9,502 bases of DNA from Bordetella parapertussis (GTDB lineage: Bacteria; Pseudomonadota; Gammaproteobacteria; Burkholderiales; Burkholderiaceae_C): contig CAMCWS010000077.1 of NCBI GenBank assembly GCA_945882755.1, positions 1 through 9,502 on the forward strand, given 5' to 3'. Both the position numbers and the translations under genes were made by a program. Each line of letters starts with the position of its first letter. Position 1 is the first letter of the stretch. The notes under the pieces are model-generated. The model saw only the letters and a list, made by a program, of their open reading frames with translations, ran no database searches and was not told the DNA's origin. Shown piece after piece: positions 1-7,562 of the stretch.

Positions 1-989
1 CGGCGCACATTGGCTTCGTAAATCTGGTGCCGGTCAGCGTCGCTCAGCAAAGTACTGGCTTGGATATAGCGCTTGGTGTCGTCATAGTAGTGACCCGTTT
101 GCGGGTCTATGCCACGCACCGCACCAATCATCTCGGAGGCAAACAACACATTTTTCACGGGGATGACAGTGTTGAGCAAATCGATACCAGGCTGATGGTA
201 AACGCAAGTGTCGAAGAAGATGTTGTTGAGCAAGTGATCTTCGAGCAAGGGTTTTTTCAACTCTTGGGCCAAGCCCCTGAAGCGTCCCCAGTGGTAAGGC
301 ACCGCACCGCCACCGTGGGGAATGAGGAACTTCAGGGTGGGAAAGTCTTTGAACAAATCGCTGGTAAGGCACTGCATGAAGGCCGTCGTGTCGGCGTTCA
401 GGTAATGTGCACCCGTGGTGTGGAAACAGGCGTTGCAACTGGTCGACACATGGATCATGGCGGGCAAGTCGTGCTCGACCATTTTTTCGTAAATGGGGTA
501 CCAATGTTTGTCACTCAATGGTGGACTTGTCCAATGCCCGCCGGATGGATCGGGGTTCAGGTTGATGCCCACCGCGCCGTATTCCTTGACGCATTTTTCA
601 AGCTCTGGAATACAAGTGGCTGGGTCGACACCGGGGGACTGGGGCAGCATGGCCACTGGCACAAAGTGGTCGGGGAACAAGGTGGACACACGGTAGCAGA
701 GTTCATTGCAAATCGCAGCCCAGGTGCTGGAGACCGCGAAGTCGCCAATATGATGCGCCATGAAGGAAGCACGTGGCGAAAACAAAGTGATGTCGCTGCC
801 ACGCTCTTTCATCAGCTTCAATTGATTGGTCTCGATGCTGTGGCGCAAGTCGTCGTCGCTGATGTGCAAGGCGGAGGCTTTGGGCATGACCGAGGGGTCT
901 TTGATGCCTGCAATTTGCTGGTTGCGCCAATCTTCCAAGGCCTTGGGCGCCGTGGTGTAGTGACCGTGGCAGTCGATGATCAAACTCAT
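1..989 (-). CDS. ligJ: 4-oxalomesaconate hydratase, LigJ-type amidohydrolase (3' end cut by window edge)
   Basis: Cytosolic amidohydrolase-fold, zinc-dependent hydratase that adds water to 4-oxalomesaconate to give 4-carboxy-4-hydroxy-2-oxoadipate in the protocatechuate/gallate 4,5-cleavage pathway (PmdE in Comamonas). I read 329 residues without a stop; the family is about 340 long, so only roughly the last dozen residues are missing. Seen: the N-terminal DCHGHY motif with His8 and His10, His180 in AMIHVS, His225 in IPHGGG and Glu286 in FASEM. From memory these match the LigJ metal ligands His6, His8, His178, His223 and Glu284 with a constant offset of two. The start at 989 shares an ATGA overlap with the galD stop and has GGAGA six bases upstream. 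The position right after a 4-oxalomesaconate tautomerase gene fits consecutive pathway steps. Another amidohydrolase-2 hydratase or decarboxylase is possible but less likely. Confidence 0.93.
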   Translation of the reverse strand, partial: MSLIIDCHGHYTTAPKALEDWRNQQIAGIKDPSVMPKASALHISDDDLRHSIETNQLKLMKERGSDITLFSPRASFMAHHIGDFAVSSTWAAICNELCYRVSTLFPDHFVPVAMLPQSPGVDPATCIPELEKCVKEYGAVGINLNPDPSGGHWTSPPLSDKHWYPIYEKMVEHDLPAMIHVSTSCNACFHTTGAHYLNADTTAFMQCLTSDLFKDFPTLKFLIPHGGGAVPYHWGRFRGLAQELKKPLLEDHLLNNIFFDTCVYHQPGIDLLNTVIPVKNVLFASEMIGAVRGIDPQTGHYYDDTKRYIQASTLLSDADRHQIYEANVR

Positions 990-2164
990 GTCGTCTCTCC
1001 TGAATTCCAAATGTGTGCAGGCACCATGGTTTCACCGCGCATGATGAGCCTGGCGGTGCGCAGCAGTGCGGCTTGGGTCACCTCGTGACCACCGGGCAGC
1101 TCGGGTGCTGAGCGTGTTTGCAAAGCCACGCTGAACTCGCCAGTAGGGTGTTCCACCGACAAAGCCTGGTGCTCACCCGCTTGCATGACCGCCACGCCAT
1201 CGCACACCGAGCCTTGCAACACGCAAGCGGTGCCCACGGTCACCGCAGCCAACACACCAATGGCGTCGTGGCACACATGCGGGATGAAGCTTCGGGTGGT
1301 CAAAGCGCCACCGTTCACGGGTGGCGCGATCAAGGTCATCTTGGGGTAGTTCTTGGTAGCCACGTCCCCCAGGCCCATCAAGACCGACACCTGTAAACGC
1401 AAGGCTTCGATGCGGGTTTTGAGTTCGGCATCGGCGTTCATCGCATCGACAGATTCATATCCAGTGCGCCCCATGTCCGAGGCTTTGAAGAGCACCAAGG
1501 GCATGCCGTTGTCAATGCAAGTGACGTCAATGTCAAAGGGCTCGAAGCCTTGCAATGTGTCAGTTGGCAGCACACGAACACGGTCTTTCACCTGGCCCGT
1601 GGGCAACAAGCCGCGGCACACAGAGCCTGCGGTATCCAAAAAGTTGATGGTGATGGGCGCTGAAGTGCCAGGTGCTCCGTCGATGCGAGCATCGCCTGTG
1701 TCGGCCACAAAGCGATGTCCATCAGAAGCCAGAGGGGTTTGTACCGTGATGTCGCATTGCATGTCGGTGTTCAAGGTCAACACCCGCAAGGTAGTGCTGT
1801 CTGCCGTGGCATGCACCATGCCCGAACTGATGGCAAAAGGCACCACAGCGGCCAGCATATTGCCGCAGTTGGGCGTGGTGTCCACTGTGTCTTTATCGGG
1901 TTGCAACTGAGCAAATAAAAAATCCAAATCCACACCCGGCGTGGTGCTGGGCCGCACCATGCCCACCTTGCTGGTGAGGGGGTGTGCACCACCCAAGCCA
2001 TCGATTTGTCGCTTGTCGGGTGAACCCATGATGGACAACAACACACGGTCACGCGTGGCTTTGTCGCTGGGCAAATCGGCTTCGTTGAAGAAAGGTCCTT
2101 TGGACGTGCCGCCACGCATGTACATGCAAGGAACGGCGACAGGGGGTTGGTGCAAAGGGTTCAT
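986..2164 (-). CDS. galD: 4-oxalomesaconate tautomerase/isomerase, PrpF family
   Basis: Cytosolic, cofactor-free isomerase of the PrpF (diaminopimelate epimerase-like) fold that interconverts 4-oxalomesaconate tautomers or double-bond isomers and so feeds the LigJ hydratase; homologues are GalD of Pseudomonas putida, LigU of Sphingobium and PmdU of Comamonas. The protein has 392 residues. Seen: the family N-terminus with MRGGTSKG at 16-23, GGAHPLTSK ending at Lys66, and PNCGN with Cys100. Lys66 and Cys100 coincide in number with the residues I recall as catalytic in LigU, which supports the start at 2164. A further 34 in-frame codons extend upstream but lie inside the prepilin peptidase gene and do not look like PrpF. 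No clear Shine-Dalgarno precedes the start, only 13 bases after the previous stop, so reinitiation is likely. It is about 30 residues longer than P. putida GalD (length from memory). Other PrpF isomerase activities are possible, but the ligJ neighbour argues for this one. Confidence 0.92.
   Translation of the reverse strand: MNPLHQPPVAVPCMYMRGGTSKGPFFNEADLPSDKATRDRVLLSIMGSPDKRQIDGLGGAHPLTSKVGMVRPSTTPGVDLDFLFAQLQPDKDTVDTTPNCGNMLAAVVPFAISSGMVHATADSTTLRVLTLNTDMQCDITVQTPLASDGHRFVADTGDARIDGAPGTSAPITINFLDTAGSVCRGLLPTGQVKDRVRVLPTDTLQGFEPFDIDVTCIDNGMPLVLFKASDMGRTGYESVDAMNADAELKTRIEALRLQVSVLMGLGDVATKNYPKMTLIAPPVNGGALTTRSFIPHVCHDAIGVLAAVTVGTACVLQGSVCDGVAVMQAGEHQALSVEHPTGEFSVALQTRSAPELPGGHEVTQAALLRTARLIMRGETMVPAHIWNSGETT
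996..1000 (-). promoter_or_regulatory. Ribosome binding site of ligJ
   Basis: On the minus strand GGAGA lies six bases before the ATG at 989, inside the last codons of galD. It decides the ligJ start and fits translational coupling through the ATGA overlap. Confidence 0.7.
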
Positions 2165-2177
2165 AGCAACAAGAAGT

Positions 2178-3026
2178 TTAAAAAGAATACAAACCGCTGT
2201 GCAAATCCACCGCAGCACACACCAAACCTGCCAAAACCAAATACGGGCCAAACGGCAAAGGCTCACCGGCTTTCAAACTTCCCCGCCAACGCATCCCCAA
2301 AGCTACGACCACGCCAAGCAAAGAAGCGATCAACACCACCATGGGCAAAACCATCCAACCCAGCCAAGCACCCAATGCCGCCAACAGTTTGTAGTCCCCC
2401 TCGCCCATGCCCTGCTTGCCTGTGATGAGTTTAAAAACAGCTTGCACCGCCCACAGCACGCCATAACCCGCTGCAGCACCCCACACGCTTTGCAAAAGAG
2501 GAAGTTGAATCACGCCAAAAGATGCGCACAAGATACCTACCCACAACAAGGGCAAGGTCAAGCTGTCGGGCAGCAACATGGTGTCAGCGTCAATCAACGC
2601 TAAGGCAAGCAGCACGCTGCCAAAACCGGCCCAAGCCAATGCCTCGACAGAAAACCCCCAACGCCATGCACAGAAGCCCCAAAGCAAGGCCACAGCCAAC
2701 TCCACCAAGGGGTAGCGCACAGACACCGCCACACCACAGTGTGCACACTTGCCTTTGAGCCAGAGGTAACTCAACACGGGTACCAGGTCTGCTGCACGCA
2801 AAGGTGTTTTGCAAGCAGGGCAATGCGAGCGGGGTGTAGATAAATTGAAGGGCTCCTGTGCTGGCTCGCTGATGACTCCTTGCAGTTCGGCGCATTCAGC
2901 CTCCCATTGACGCTGCATCATCAACGGCAAACGCCACACCACCACATTGAGAAAACTGCCCAATTGCAAACCCATGAGTGCCGCCACAAGGCAGCCTAGA
3001 TAAGGATTGGAAAACAAAATATCCAT
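2178..3026 (-). CDS. pilD: Type IV prepilin peptidase / N-methyltransferase (A24 family)
   Basis: Inner-membrane bifunctional enzyme that cleaves leader peptides of type IV pilins or type II secretion pseudopilins and N-methylates the new N-terminus. The protein has 282 residues, normal for the family. Seen in order: a hydrophobic N-terminus with GSFLNVVVWRLP at 23-34, a cytoplasmic domain with paired zinc cysteines (C69, C72, C94, C97), then a series of hydrophobic segments carrying the aspartyl protease motifs IDADTMLLPD (Asp146) and GEGD, a GxGD motif (Asp211). All expected catalytic residues are present, so it should be active. The start at 3026 has AGGA eight bases upstream; an in-frame extension of 14 codons would overlap livF. 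It begins four bases after the livF stop and ends 13 bases before galD. This context is odd, because in Burkholderiales pilD usually follows pilB and pilC. Whether it serves pili or secretion cannot be told here. Confidence 0.93.
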   Translation of the reverse strand: MDILFSNPYLGCLVAALMGLQLGSFLNVVVWRLPLMMQRQWEAECAELQGVISEPAQEPFNLSTPRSHCPACKTPLRAADLVPVLSYLWLKGKCAHCGVAVSVRYPLVELAVALLWGFCAWRWGFSVEALAWAGFGSVLLALALIDADTMLLPDSLTLPLLWVGILCASFGVIQLPLLQSVWGAAAGYGVLWAVQAVFKLITGKQGMGEGDYKLLAALGAWLGWMVLPMVVLIASLLGVVVALGMRWRGSLKAGEPLPFGPYLVLAGLVCAAVDLHSGLYSF

Positions 3027-3030
3027 GAAG

Positions 3031-3744
3031 CTAATCCTTTGTAACCACAATGCCCAACAAGCCGTCAAGCAACTCTGGCTGAGCTTGTAAATCAGACGCT
3101 TTACTAATGTGAATCACACGTCCTTGGTCCAGCACCACGGCTTGGTGGCTGATGGCCAAAATCGCTTGAGGGTGTTGCTCGACGATGATGGCTGACAGAC
3201 CTTCATCACGGGTGATGCGAGAAATAGCTCGCAGCAACTCCTCCACGATGATGGGGGCCAAGCCCTCCAAAGGTTCATCCAACAAAAGCAGTTTGGGGTT
3301 AAGCACCAAGGCCCGACCCACGGCCAACATTTGCTGCTCTCCGCCCGAGAGTTGATTGCCGCTATTGCTTTTGCGCTCGGCCAAGCGCGGGAACAAGCCG
3401 AACACCCGCTCTGGCGTCCAAGCACCTGGCCTGGCCACGGCTGTCAGGTTTTCCAGCACGGTGAGCGATTTGAAAATATCACGTTCTTGCGGCACCCAGC
3501 CCACGCCTACGGCAGCGCGTTGGTGAGACGGCAAACGGTGCAAGTCCACACCATCCAAACGAATGCTGCCCGCATGCTGACGCGTGGCACCCGCGATGGT
3601 GTTCATCAAGGTGGTTTTGCCGGTGCCATTGCGCCCCAAGAGCGCCAGTGTTTCGCCTTGGGCCAACGACAAACCAATGCCATGCAAGATGACCGCTTCG
3701 CCATAACCTGCGCTCAAGTTGTCAATACGCAGCAACTCAGCCAT
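3031..3744 (-). CDS. livF: Branched-chain-type ABC transporter ATP-binding protein LivF
   Basis: One of the two cytosolic ATPases of a HAAT/LIV-type importer; it pairs with LivG to drive uptake through LivH and LivM. The protein has 237 residues. Seen: Walker A GRNGTGKTT at 37-45, Q-loop Gln86 in VPQERDIF, the full signature LSGGEQQ at 132-138, Walker B LLLLDEP at 152-158 and the switch His191 in IVEQH. PQERDIF and the EGLAP stretch after Walker B are typical of LivF. The start at 3744 is preferred because GGAGG sits five bases upstream; an ATG four codons earlier (3756) would place that GGAGG inside the gene. It overlaps the livG end by eight bases. Family membership is sure, but the substrate cannot be read from an ATPase. 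Confidence 0.95.
   Translation of the reverse strand: MAELLRIDNLSAGYGEAVILHGIGLSLAQGETLALLGRNGTGKTTLMNTIAGATRQHAGSIRLDGVDLHRLPSHQRAAVGVGWVPQERDIFKSLTVLENLTAVARPGAWTPERVFGLFPRLAERKSNSGNQLSGGEQQMLAVGRALVLNPKLLLLDEPLEGLAPIIVEELLRAISRITRDEGLSAIIVEQHPQAILAISHQAVVLDQGRVIHISKASDLQAQPELLDGLLGIVVTKD
3035..3040 (-). promoter_or_regulatory. Ribosome binding site of the prepilin peptidase gene
   Basis: On the minus strand AAAGGA lies within the last codons of livF, with its last base eight bases before the ATG at 3026. It supports this start over the upstream in-frame ATG at 3068 and implies coupling to livF translation. Confidence 0.6.
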
Positions 3745-4498
3745 GGCTACCTCCATGGCCTAAGTAAACCTCACGTACGCGGGCATCTGCCGCCATCTCT
3801 GCAGGTGTACCCTCTGTCAGCACCGCACCATTGACCATCACCGTCATGCTTTTGGCGAAGCTGAACACCAAGTCCATGTCGTGCTCAATCAGCAAGACAC
3901 TCACATCTGCAGGCAAGGCGGCCACGGTACGCAAAAGCTCTTCACGTTCACCGGCAGGCACACCCGCTACCGGCTCATCCAGCAACAACACACTGGGCTC
4001 GCAAGCTAAGGCAATCGCCATTTCAAGCAAACGTCGTTTGCCATAGGCGAGTTGCTGCGTGGGTTGGTCCATGACTTCAAGCAAATGGAACTGGCTTAGC
4101 AAATGTTCGCAACGCTCTGCAACACGCGGGTCATGCCCCAGCGGTCGAAGCGCTGCTGCACCCATCCCTAGGTGTTGCGAGACCGTCATGGCCAAAGTTT
4201 GCAAAGGAGTGAGCCCGTCAAACAGTTGGTTGATTTGGAATGTCCGCACCAAACCACGACGCACCCGTTGGTGCGGTGCCAACCCACTGATGTCCTCGCC
4301 CAGCAAATGAATCCGACCTGCCGTGGCTTCCAGCACGCCGGTGAGCAAATTGATGAGCGTTGTTTTGCCCGCACCATTGGGGCCAATCAGGGCATGACGA
4401 GCCCCGCGCAGCAGCTGCAAGCTGACGTTGTCAGTGGCGGTGATGCCGCCAAAGCGCTTGACCAACCCTTCACAGGACAAAACGATGTCTGCACTCAT
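3737..4498 (-). CDS. livG: Branched-chain-type ABC transporter ATP-binding protein LivG
   Basis: Second cytosolic ATPase of the LIV-type importer. The protein has 253 residues. Seen: Walker A GPNGAGKTT at 39-47, Q-loop Gln88 in RTFQINQLF, Walker B VLLLDEP at 170-176, and the switch His206 in LIEHDMD. The signature region reads LAYGKRRLLEMA from 150, a departure from the canonical LSGGQ; LivG proteins commonly have an LSYG-type form, so this is probably functional. The start at 4498 forms an ATGA overlap with the livM stop and has a GGGGG run upstream; an in-frame ATG seven codons further up lies inside livM and is less likely. The C-terminal EVYLGHG is typical of LivG. It belongs to the same operon as livM and livF. 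Confidence 0.94.
   Translation of the reverse strand: MSADIVLSCEGLVKRFGGITATDNVSLQLLRGARHALIGPNGAGKTTLINLLTGVLEATAGRIHLLGEDISGLAPHQRVRRGLVRTFQINQLFDGLTPLQTLAMTVSQHLGMGAAALRPLGHDPRVAERCEHLLSQFHLLEVMDQPTQQLAYGKRRLLEMAIALACEPSVLLLDEPVAGVPAGEREELLRTVAALPADVSVLLIEHDMDLVFSFAKSMTVMVNGAVLTEGTPAEMAADARVREVYLGHGGSHG
3750..3754 (-). promoter_or_regulatory. Ribosome binding site deciding the livF start
   Basis: On the minus strand a perfect GGAGG lies five bases before the ATG at 3744. The competing ATG at 3756 lies upstream of it, so 3744 is the likelier start. Confidence 0.75.
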
Positions 4499-5454
4499 GC
4501 GCGACGCCCCCAGGTCCATGGGCGTATCAAACGTTCACGCCCCACCAACATCAGCAGCACCAAGAAAAGCCCCAACCAAAATGTCCAGTACTGCGGTGTC
4601 CAAGCAGAGATGATGCTGTGCAAAGTCTTGAACACTACTGCCCCAACGATGCCACCCCAGAGCCACCCCGTGCCACCAATGACCAGTATCAAGAGCACGT
4701 CAGCTGAACGGTCAAAACCAAACACATCCAGCGATGCAAAGCCAGTGATTTGCGCTTGCAAACCACCCGCCATACCCGCCAGTGCCGCGGCCAAGGTGTA
4801 GATCGAGATCAAACGCGCATGGACTGGTATGCCTATGGCTTGGGCGCGAAGTGGGTTGTCGCGAATGGCCTGCAAGCTAAAGCCAAAAGGAGAAACCACC
4901 ACTTGACGCAACAGCACAAAGACAGCCAAAGTGATGCCCAAGGTGTACCAAGCAGCGGTTTGACCCATCAAGTCAAACTCAAAAAAACCTAATACGGGCC
5001 CCATGACCACGCCTTGCAATCCGTCCGCACCACCGGTGATGAAGTCGAGCTTGTTGGCCAACTCTTGCAGAATCAAAGCCACGCCCAGCGTCACCATCAA
5101 CCTTGTAAGGTCAGAGCCGCGCAAAATACCTAAGCTGCAAAACGCACCCAACAAGGCTGTGACCGATGAAGCAACTGCCAGCCCCAGCAAGGGGTCGGGG
5201 TTGATGTGCTTGGCAAACAAAGCAGCGCTGTAAGCCCCCATCCCAAAAAAAGCCGCATGCCCCAAAGACACGATGCCGCTGTAGCCAAGAATCAAATCCA
5301 ATGACATGGCAAACAGGGCAATGACGGTGATTTCACTGATCAACAACGCATGGGTGGGCAACAACAGAGGTAGGCACAGCAAGCAAGCCCACAAAGCAAA
5401 CTCCCACCAGCGCGGCTTGGCAGCAAGCGACAAGCCCAGCGCCACGCGGTTCAT
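4495..5454 (-). CDS. livM: Branched-chain-type ABC transporter permease LivM
   Basis: Inner-membrane permease of the LIV-type importer, acting with LivH. The protein has 319 residues, with hydrophobic segments throughout, for example about 18-35, 43-57, 90-110, 168-183 and 250-274. Seen: the family motif GYSGIVSLGHAAFFGMGAY at 58-76, and the cytoplasmic coupling-helix region AIRDNPLRAQAIGI at 196-209, which contacts the ATPases. The start at 5454 overlaps the livH stop as ATGA and is preceded by AGGGG six bases upstream. An alternative ATG 12 codons earlier lies inside livH and adds no recognisable sequence. The last residues, RPWTWGRRA, are basic and cytoplasmic as is usual. The transported compound is not evident from the permease. 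Confidence 0.94.
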   Translation of the reverse strand: MNRVALGLSLAAKPRWWEFALWACLLCLPLLLPTHALLISEITVIALFAMSLDLILGYSGIVSLGHAAFFGMGAYSAALFAKHINPDPLLGLAVASSVTALLGAFCSLGILRGSDLTRLMVTLGVALILQELANKLDFITGGADGLQGVVMGPVLGFFEFDLMGQTAAWYTLGITLAVFVLLRQVVVSPFGFSLQAIRDNPLRAQAIGIPVHARLISIYTLAAALAGMAGGLQAQITGFASLDVFGFDRSADVLLILVIGGTGWLWGGIVGAVVFKTLHSIISAWTPQYWTFWLGLFLVLLMLVGRERLIRPWTWGRRA

Positions 5455-6314
5455 TTGCCACCCCTGGAAAACAAGCCTTGGGGTCGCCATAACAAAATCA
5501 GAATCATCAAGCTGTAAACAATGAATGCACCTAATTTAGGAACGTAGTACTTGCCTGCGACATCCGCAATACCCAAAAGCAATGCAGCTAACAAGGGCCC
5601 CGTCAAGCCCGAAGTACCACCGACCGCCACCACAATCAAAAAGTAAATCATGAACTTGAGCGGAAAGATTGGGTCCAAGCCCAACACCTCTGCACCCAAA
5701 GCACCGCCCAAACCGGCTAAGCCGGAGCCCATCGCAAAGGTGAGCAAAAACACCTTGTTCACATCAATGCCCAAACCTGCGGCCACACGCGGGTTATCCA
5801 CGGCCGCTCTTAACTGCGAGCCAAAGCGGGTGCGCACCAGCAGCAGTTGCAAGACCACGGTCAACACAGCGCAAACCGCGATGATGGCCAGGCGGTAATG
5901 ACCCATGCCCAATGCACCGTCCCAAAGCTCTGTGCGGCCCTTCAAAAATTCGGGCAGTTGCACCAACTGCTGGGTGGAACCCACAAAGTAATCCACACCA
6001 GCCACCGCCATGAAAGTCAGACCAATAGAGAACAGTACTTGGTCAAGGTGGGGTTTGTTGTACATGCGTCTGTACAGCGTGGCCTCCATCAGCGCTCCCA
6101 GCAAGGCGGTGAACACAAACGCCAATGGCACACACAGCAAAAACGGCAGGCCAGCATGCTGCATCAACAAGACCGTGGTGTAGCCACCCGCCATGGCGAA
6201 AGCGCCATGCGCCAGGTTGATGAAGTTCATCAGGCCCAAGGTGACAGACAAACCAATGGCCAGGATGAAGAGCAACATCCCGTAGGCCACACCATCGAAC
6301 AGCAGGGTCAACAT
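5451..6314 (-). CDS. livH: Branched-chain-type ABC transporter permease LivH
   Basis: First inner-membrane permease of the LIV-type importer. The protein has 287 residues, the usual LivH length. Seen: the N-terminal GVAYGMLLFILAIGLSVTLG membrane segment followed by MNFINLAHGAFAMAGGY at 29-45, the LivH hallmark; the coupling-helix sequence RAAVDNPRVAAGLGI near 169-183; and the C-terminal LWRPQGLF typical of the family. The start at 6314 lies nine bases after the livK stop. Its Shine-Dalgarno is weak, so translation probably depends on coupling to livK. It overlaps livM by four bases. There is no sign of damage. Confidence 0.95.
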   Translation of the reverse strand: MLTLLFDGVAYGMLLFILAIGLSVTLGLMNFINLAHGAFAMAGGYTTVLLMQHAGLPFLLCVPLAFVFTALLGALMEATLYRRMYNKPHLDQVLFSIGLTFMAVAGVDYFVGSTQQLVQLPEFLKGRTELWDGALGMGHYRLAIIAVCAVLTVVLQLLLVRTRFGSQLRAAVDNPRVAAGLGIDVNKVFLLTFAMGSGLAGLGGALGAEVLGLDPIFPLKFMIYFLIVVAVGGTSGLTGPLLAALLLGIADVAGKYYVPKLGAFIVYSLMILILLWRPQGLFSRGGK

Positions 6315-6323
6315 AGCGATGGC

Positions 6324-7493
6324 TTACTTGGCTTTTCCAGGGTCTTTCATGTCTTTGATGACATCAAACTCCACGTTGTAAAGCTGTCCGTCTTTTCGCT
6401 CAACCTTGCGCAGGTAGATGTTTTGCACCACATCGCGGGTTTGTGCATCGATGTAAATTTGACCGCGAGGGCTTTCAAAAATTTGTCCTTTTATTGCGGC
6501 CAGCATGGCCTCACCACCGCCTTGACCACCTTTGGTGTTTTTCAACGCTTCGTAAATGACGCGCATGCCGTCATAACCACCCACCGCCATGAAATTGGGG
6601 CGCAGCCCTTTGTTGGCTTTCTTGAAGGCATCGACGAATTTTTTGTTGAGTGCAGAAGGGTGGGCGGCTGAATAGTGGTGGGCCGTGACCACGCCCAAAG
6701 CGCCCTCACCCATGTCATTGAGCTGATCGTCGTCAGTCAGGTCGCCCGTGCCAATCAGCTTGATGCCGGCCTTGTCCATGCCGCGTTCCAAGAACTGCTT
6801 CATCACCGCCGCACCCGCCCCTGATGGCACAAAGACGAACAGTGCATCGGGTTTCAAGTCACGCACTTTTTGCAAAAAAGGAGCGAAATCGGGGTTGCGT
6901 AAAGGAACGCGCAGGCTCTCAATGACCTGAGCGCTGTTGAGTTGCATGCGTTCTTTGAAATAACGCTCGGCATCGATGCCAGGACCGTAATCGCTGACCA
7001 AGGTCACCACCCGCTTCATGCCATTTTTGGGGGCCCAATCGCCCATGGCAACCGCACATTGGGGCAAGGTGAAACTGGTGCGCACGATGAAAGGCGAAGC
7101 CTCGGTGATGCTGGACGTGGCGGCCGCCATGACCACCATGGGTGTTTTGGATTGGGTGGCAATGGGTGCGGTGGCCAAGGCCAGAGGTGTCAGGCCAAAA
7201 CCGCTCAAGACGCCCACCTTTTCATTCACCACCAGTTCTTGCGCCATGCGCTTGGTGGCGTCTGGCACCCCGCCATCGTCTTTGATGATGAGCTCAATCT
7301 TGCGGCCCGCCACCGTGCTGCCGTTTTGCGCCATGTACAAACGCGCAGCCGCCTCGATTTGTTTGCCAGTGGAGGCGGATGGCCCTGTCATCGGCAGAAT
7401 GAGTCCAATTTTGAATGCTTCTTGCGCCCACCCCGAGTTGACACTTAACAACACAGCCAAAGCCACCAATGGAAATATAAAACGTGTTTTCAT
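6324..7493 (-). CDS. livK: Periplasmic substrate-binding protein of a LIV-type ABC importer
   Basis: Type I periplasmic binding protein (Peripla_BP_6 family) that delivers substrate to LivHM. The protein has 389 residues. Seen: a Sec signal peptide MKTRFIFPLVALAVLLSVNSG with probable cleavage after GWA (residue 23), then the mature start KIGLILPMTGPSASTGKQ. Further family landmarks are DDGGVPDATKRMAQEL, GFGLTPLALATAPIA, VSDYGPGIDAE, RNPDFAPFLQKV and GGYDGMRVIYEAL. The start at 7493 has GGAG about seven bases upstream. Relatives in Comamonadaceae are mostly annotated only as amino acid or amide binding proteins, and some members of this family bind aromatic acids. Because the operon ends in 4-oxalomesaconate genes, an aromatic or tricarboxylic acid is a reasonable guess, but the ligand is unknown. 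The symbol denotes family role, not leucine specificity. Confidence 0.93.
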   Translation of the reverse strand: MKTRFIFPLVALAVLLSVNSGWAQEAFKIGLILPMTGPSASTGKQIEAAARLYMAQNGSTVAGRKIELIIKDDGGVPDATKRMAQELVVNEKVGVLSGFGLTPLALATAPIATQSKTPMVVMAAATSSITEASPFIVRTSFTLPQCAVAMGDWAPKNGMKRVVTLVSDYGPGIDAERYFKERMQLNSAQVIESLRVPLRNPDFAPFLQKVRDLKPDALFVFVPSGAGAAVMKQFLERGMDKAGIKLIGTGDLTDDDQLNDMGEGALGVVTAHHYSAAHPSALNKKFVDAFKKANKGLRPNFMAVGGYDGMRVIYEALKNTKGGQGGGEAMLAAIKGQIFESPRGQIYIDAQTRDVVQNIYLRKVERKDGQLYNVEFDVIKDMKDPGKAK

Positions 7494-7562
7494 GAAGAAA
7501 CTCCGAGGGATGACGGGGGCTTAAGGTTGCGAGTGATTCTAGGGGCGACCTGAATGGATACG
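7494..7562 (-). other. Gap between gntR and livK
   Basis: This 69-base gap holds the livK ribosome binding site. I see no stem-loop with a T run and no copy of the GT-AC palindromes found upstream of gntR. A TAGAAT box (7536-7541, minus strand) could be a -10, but no good -35 stands at the right distance. Readthrough from gntR into livK therefore seems possible, though an undetected promoter cannot be excluded. Confidence 0.4.
7501..7505 (-). promoter_or_regulatory. Ribosome binding site of livK
   Basis: On the minus strand CGGAG lies seven bases before the ATG at 7493. It is a good Shine-Dalgarno, in contrast to the weak one of the regulator gene upstream, and fits high expression of a binding protein. 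Confidence 0.65.

Noticed and set aside
27..1088. Long plus-strand open frame of 353 codons opposite ligJ and the end of galD
   Set aside because: It is antisense to a gene with all LigJ metal ligands, its translation resembles no family I know, and it crosses the galD-ligJ junction. It is a by-product of codon bias.
2165..2266. N-terminal extension of galD by 34 codons
   Set aside because: It lies inside the C-terminal coding part of the prepilin peptidase gene, and the start at 2164 puts Lys66 and Cys100 at the LigU positions.
5847..6671. Plus-strand open frame of 274 codons opposite livH and livK
   Set aside because: Its translation is rich in His and Gln with no recognisable domain, and it lies antisense to two well-supported genes.
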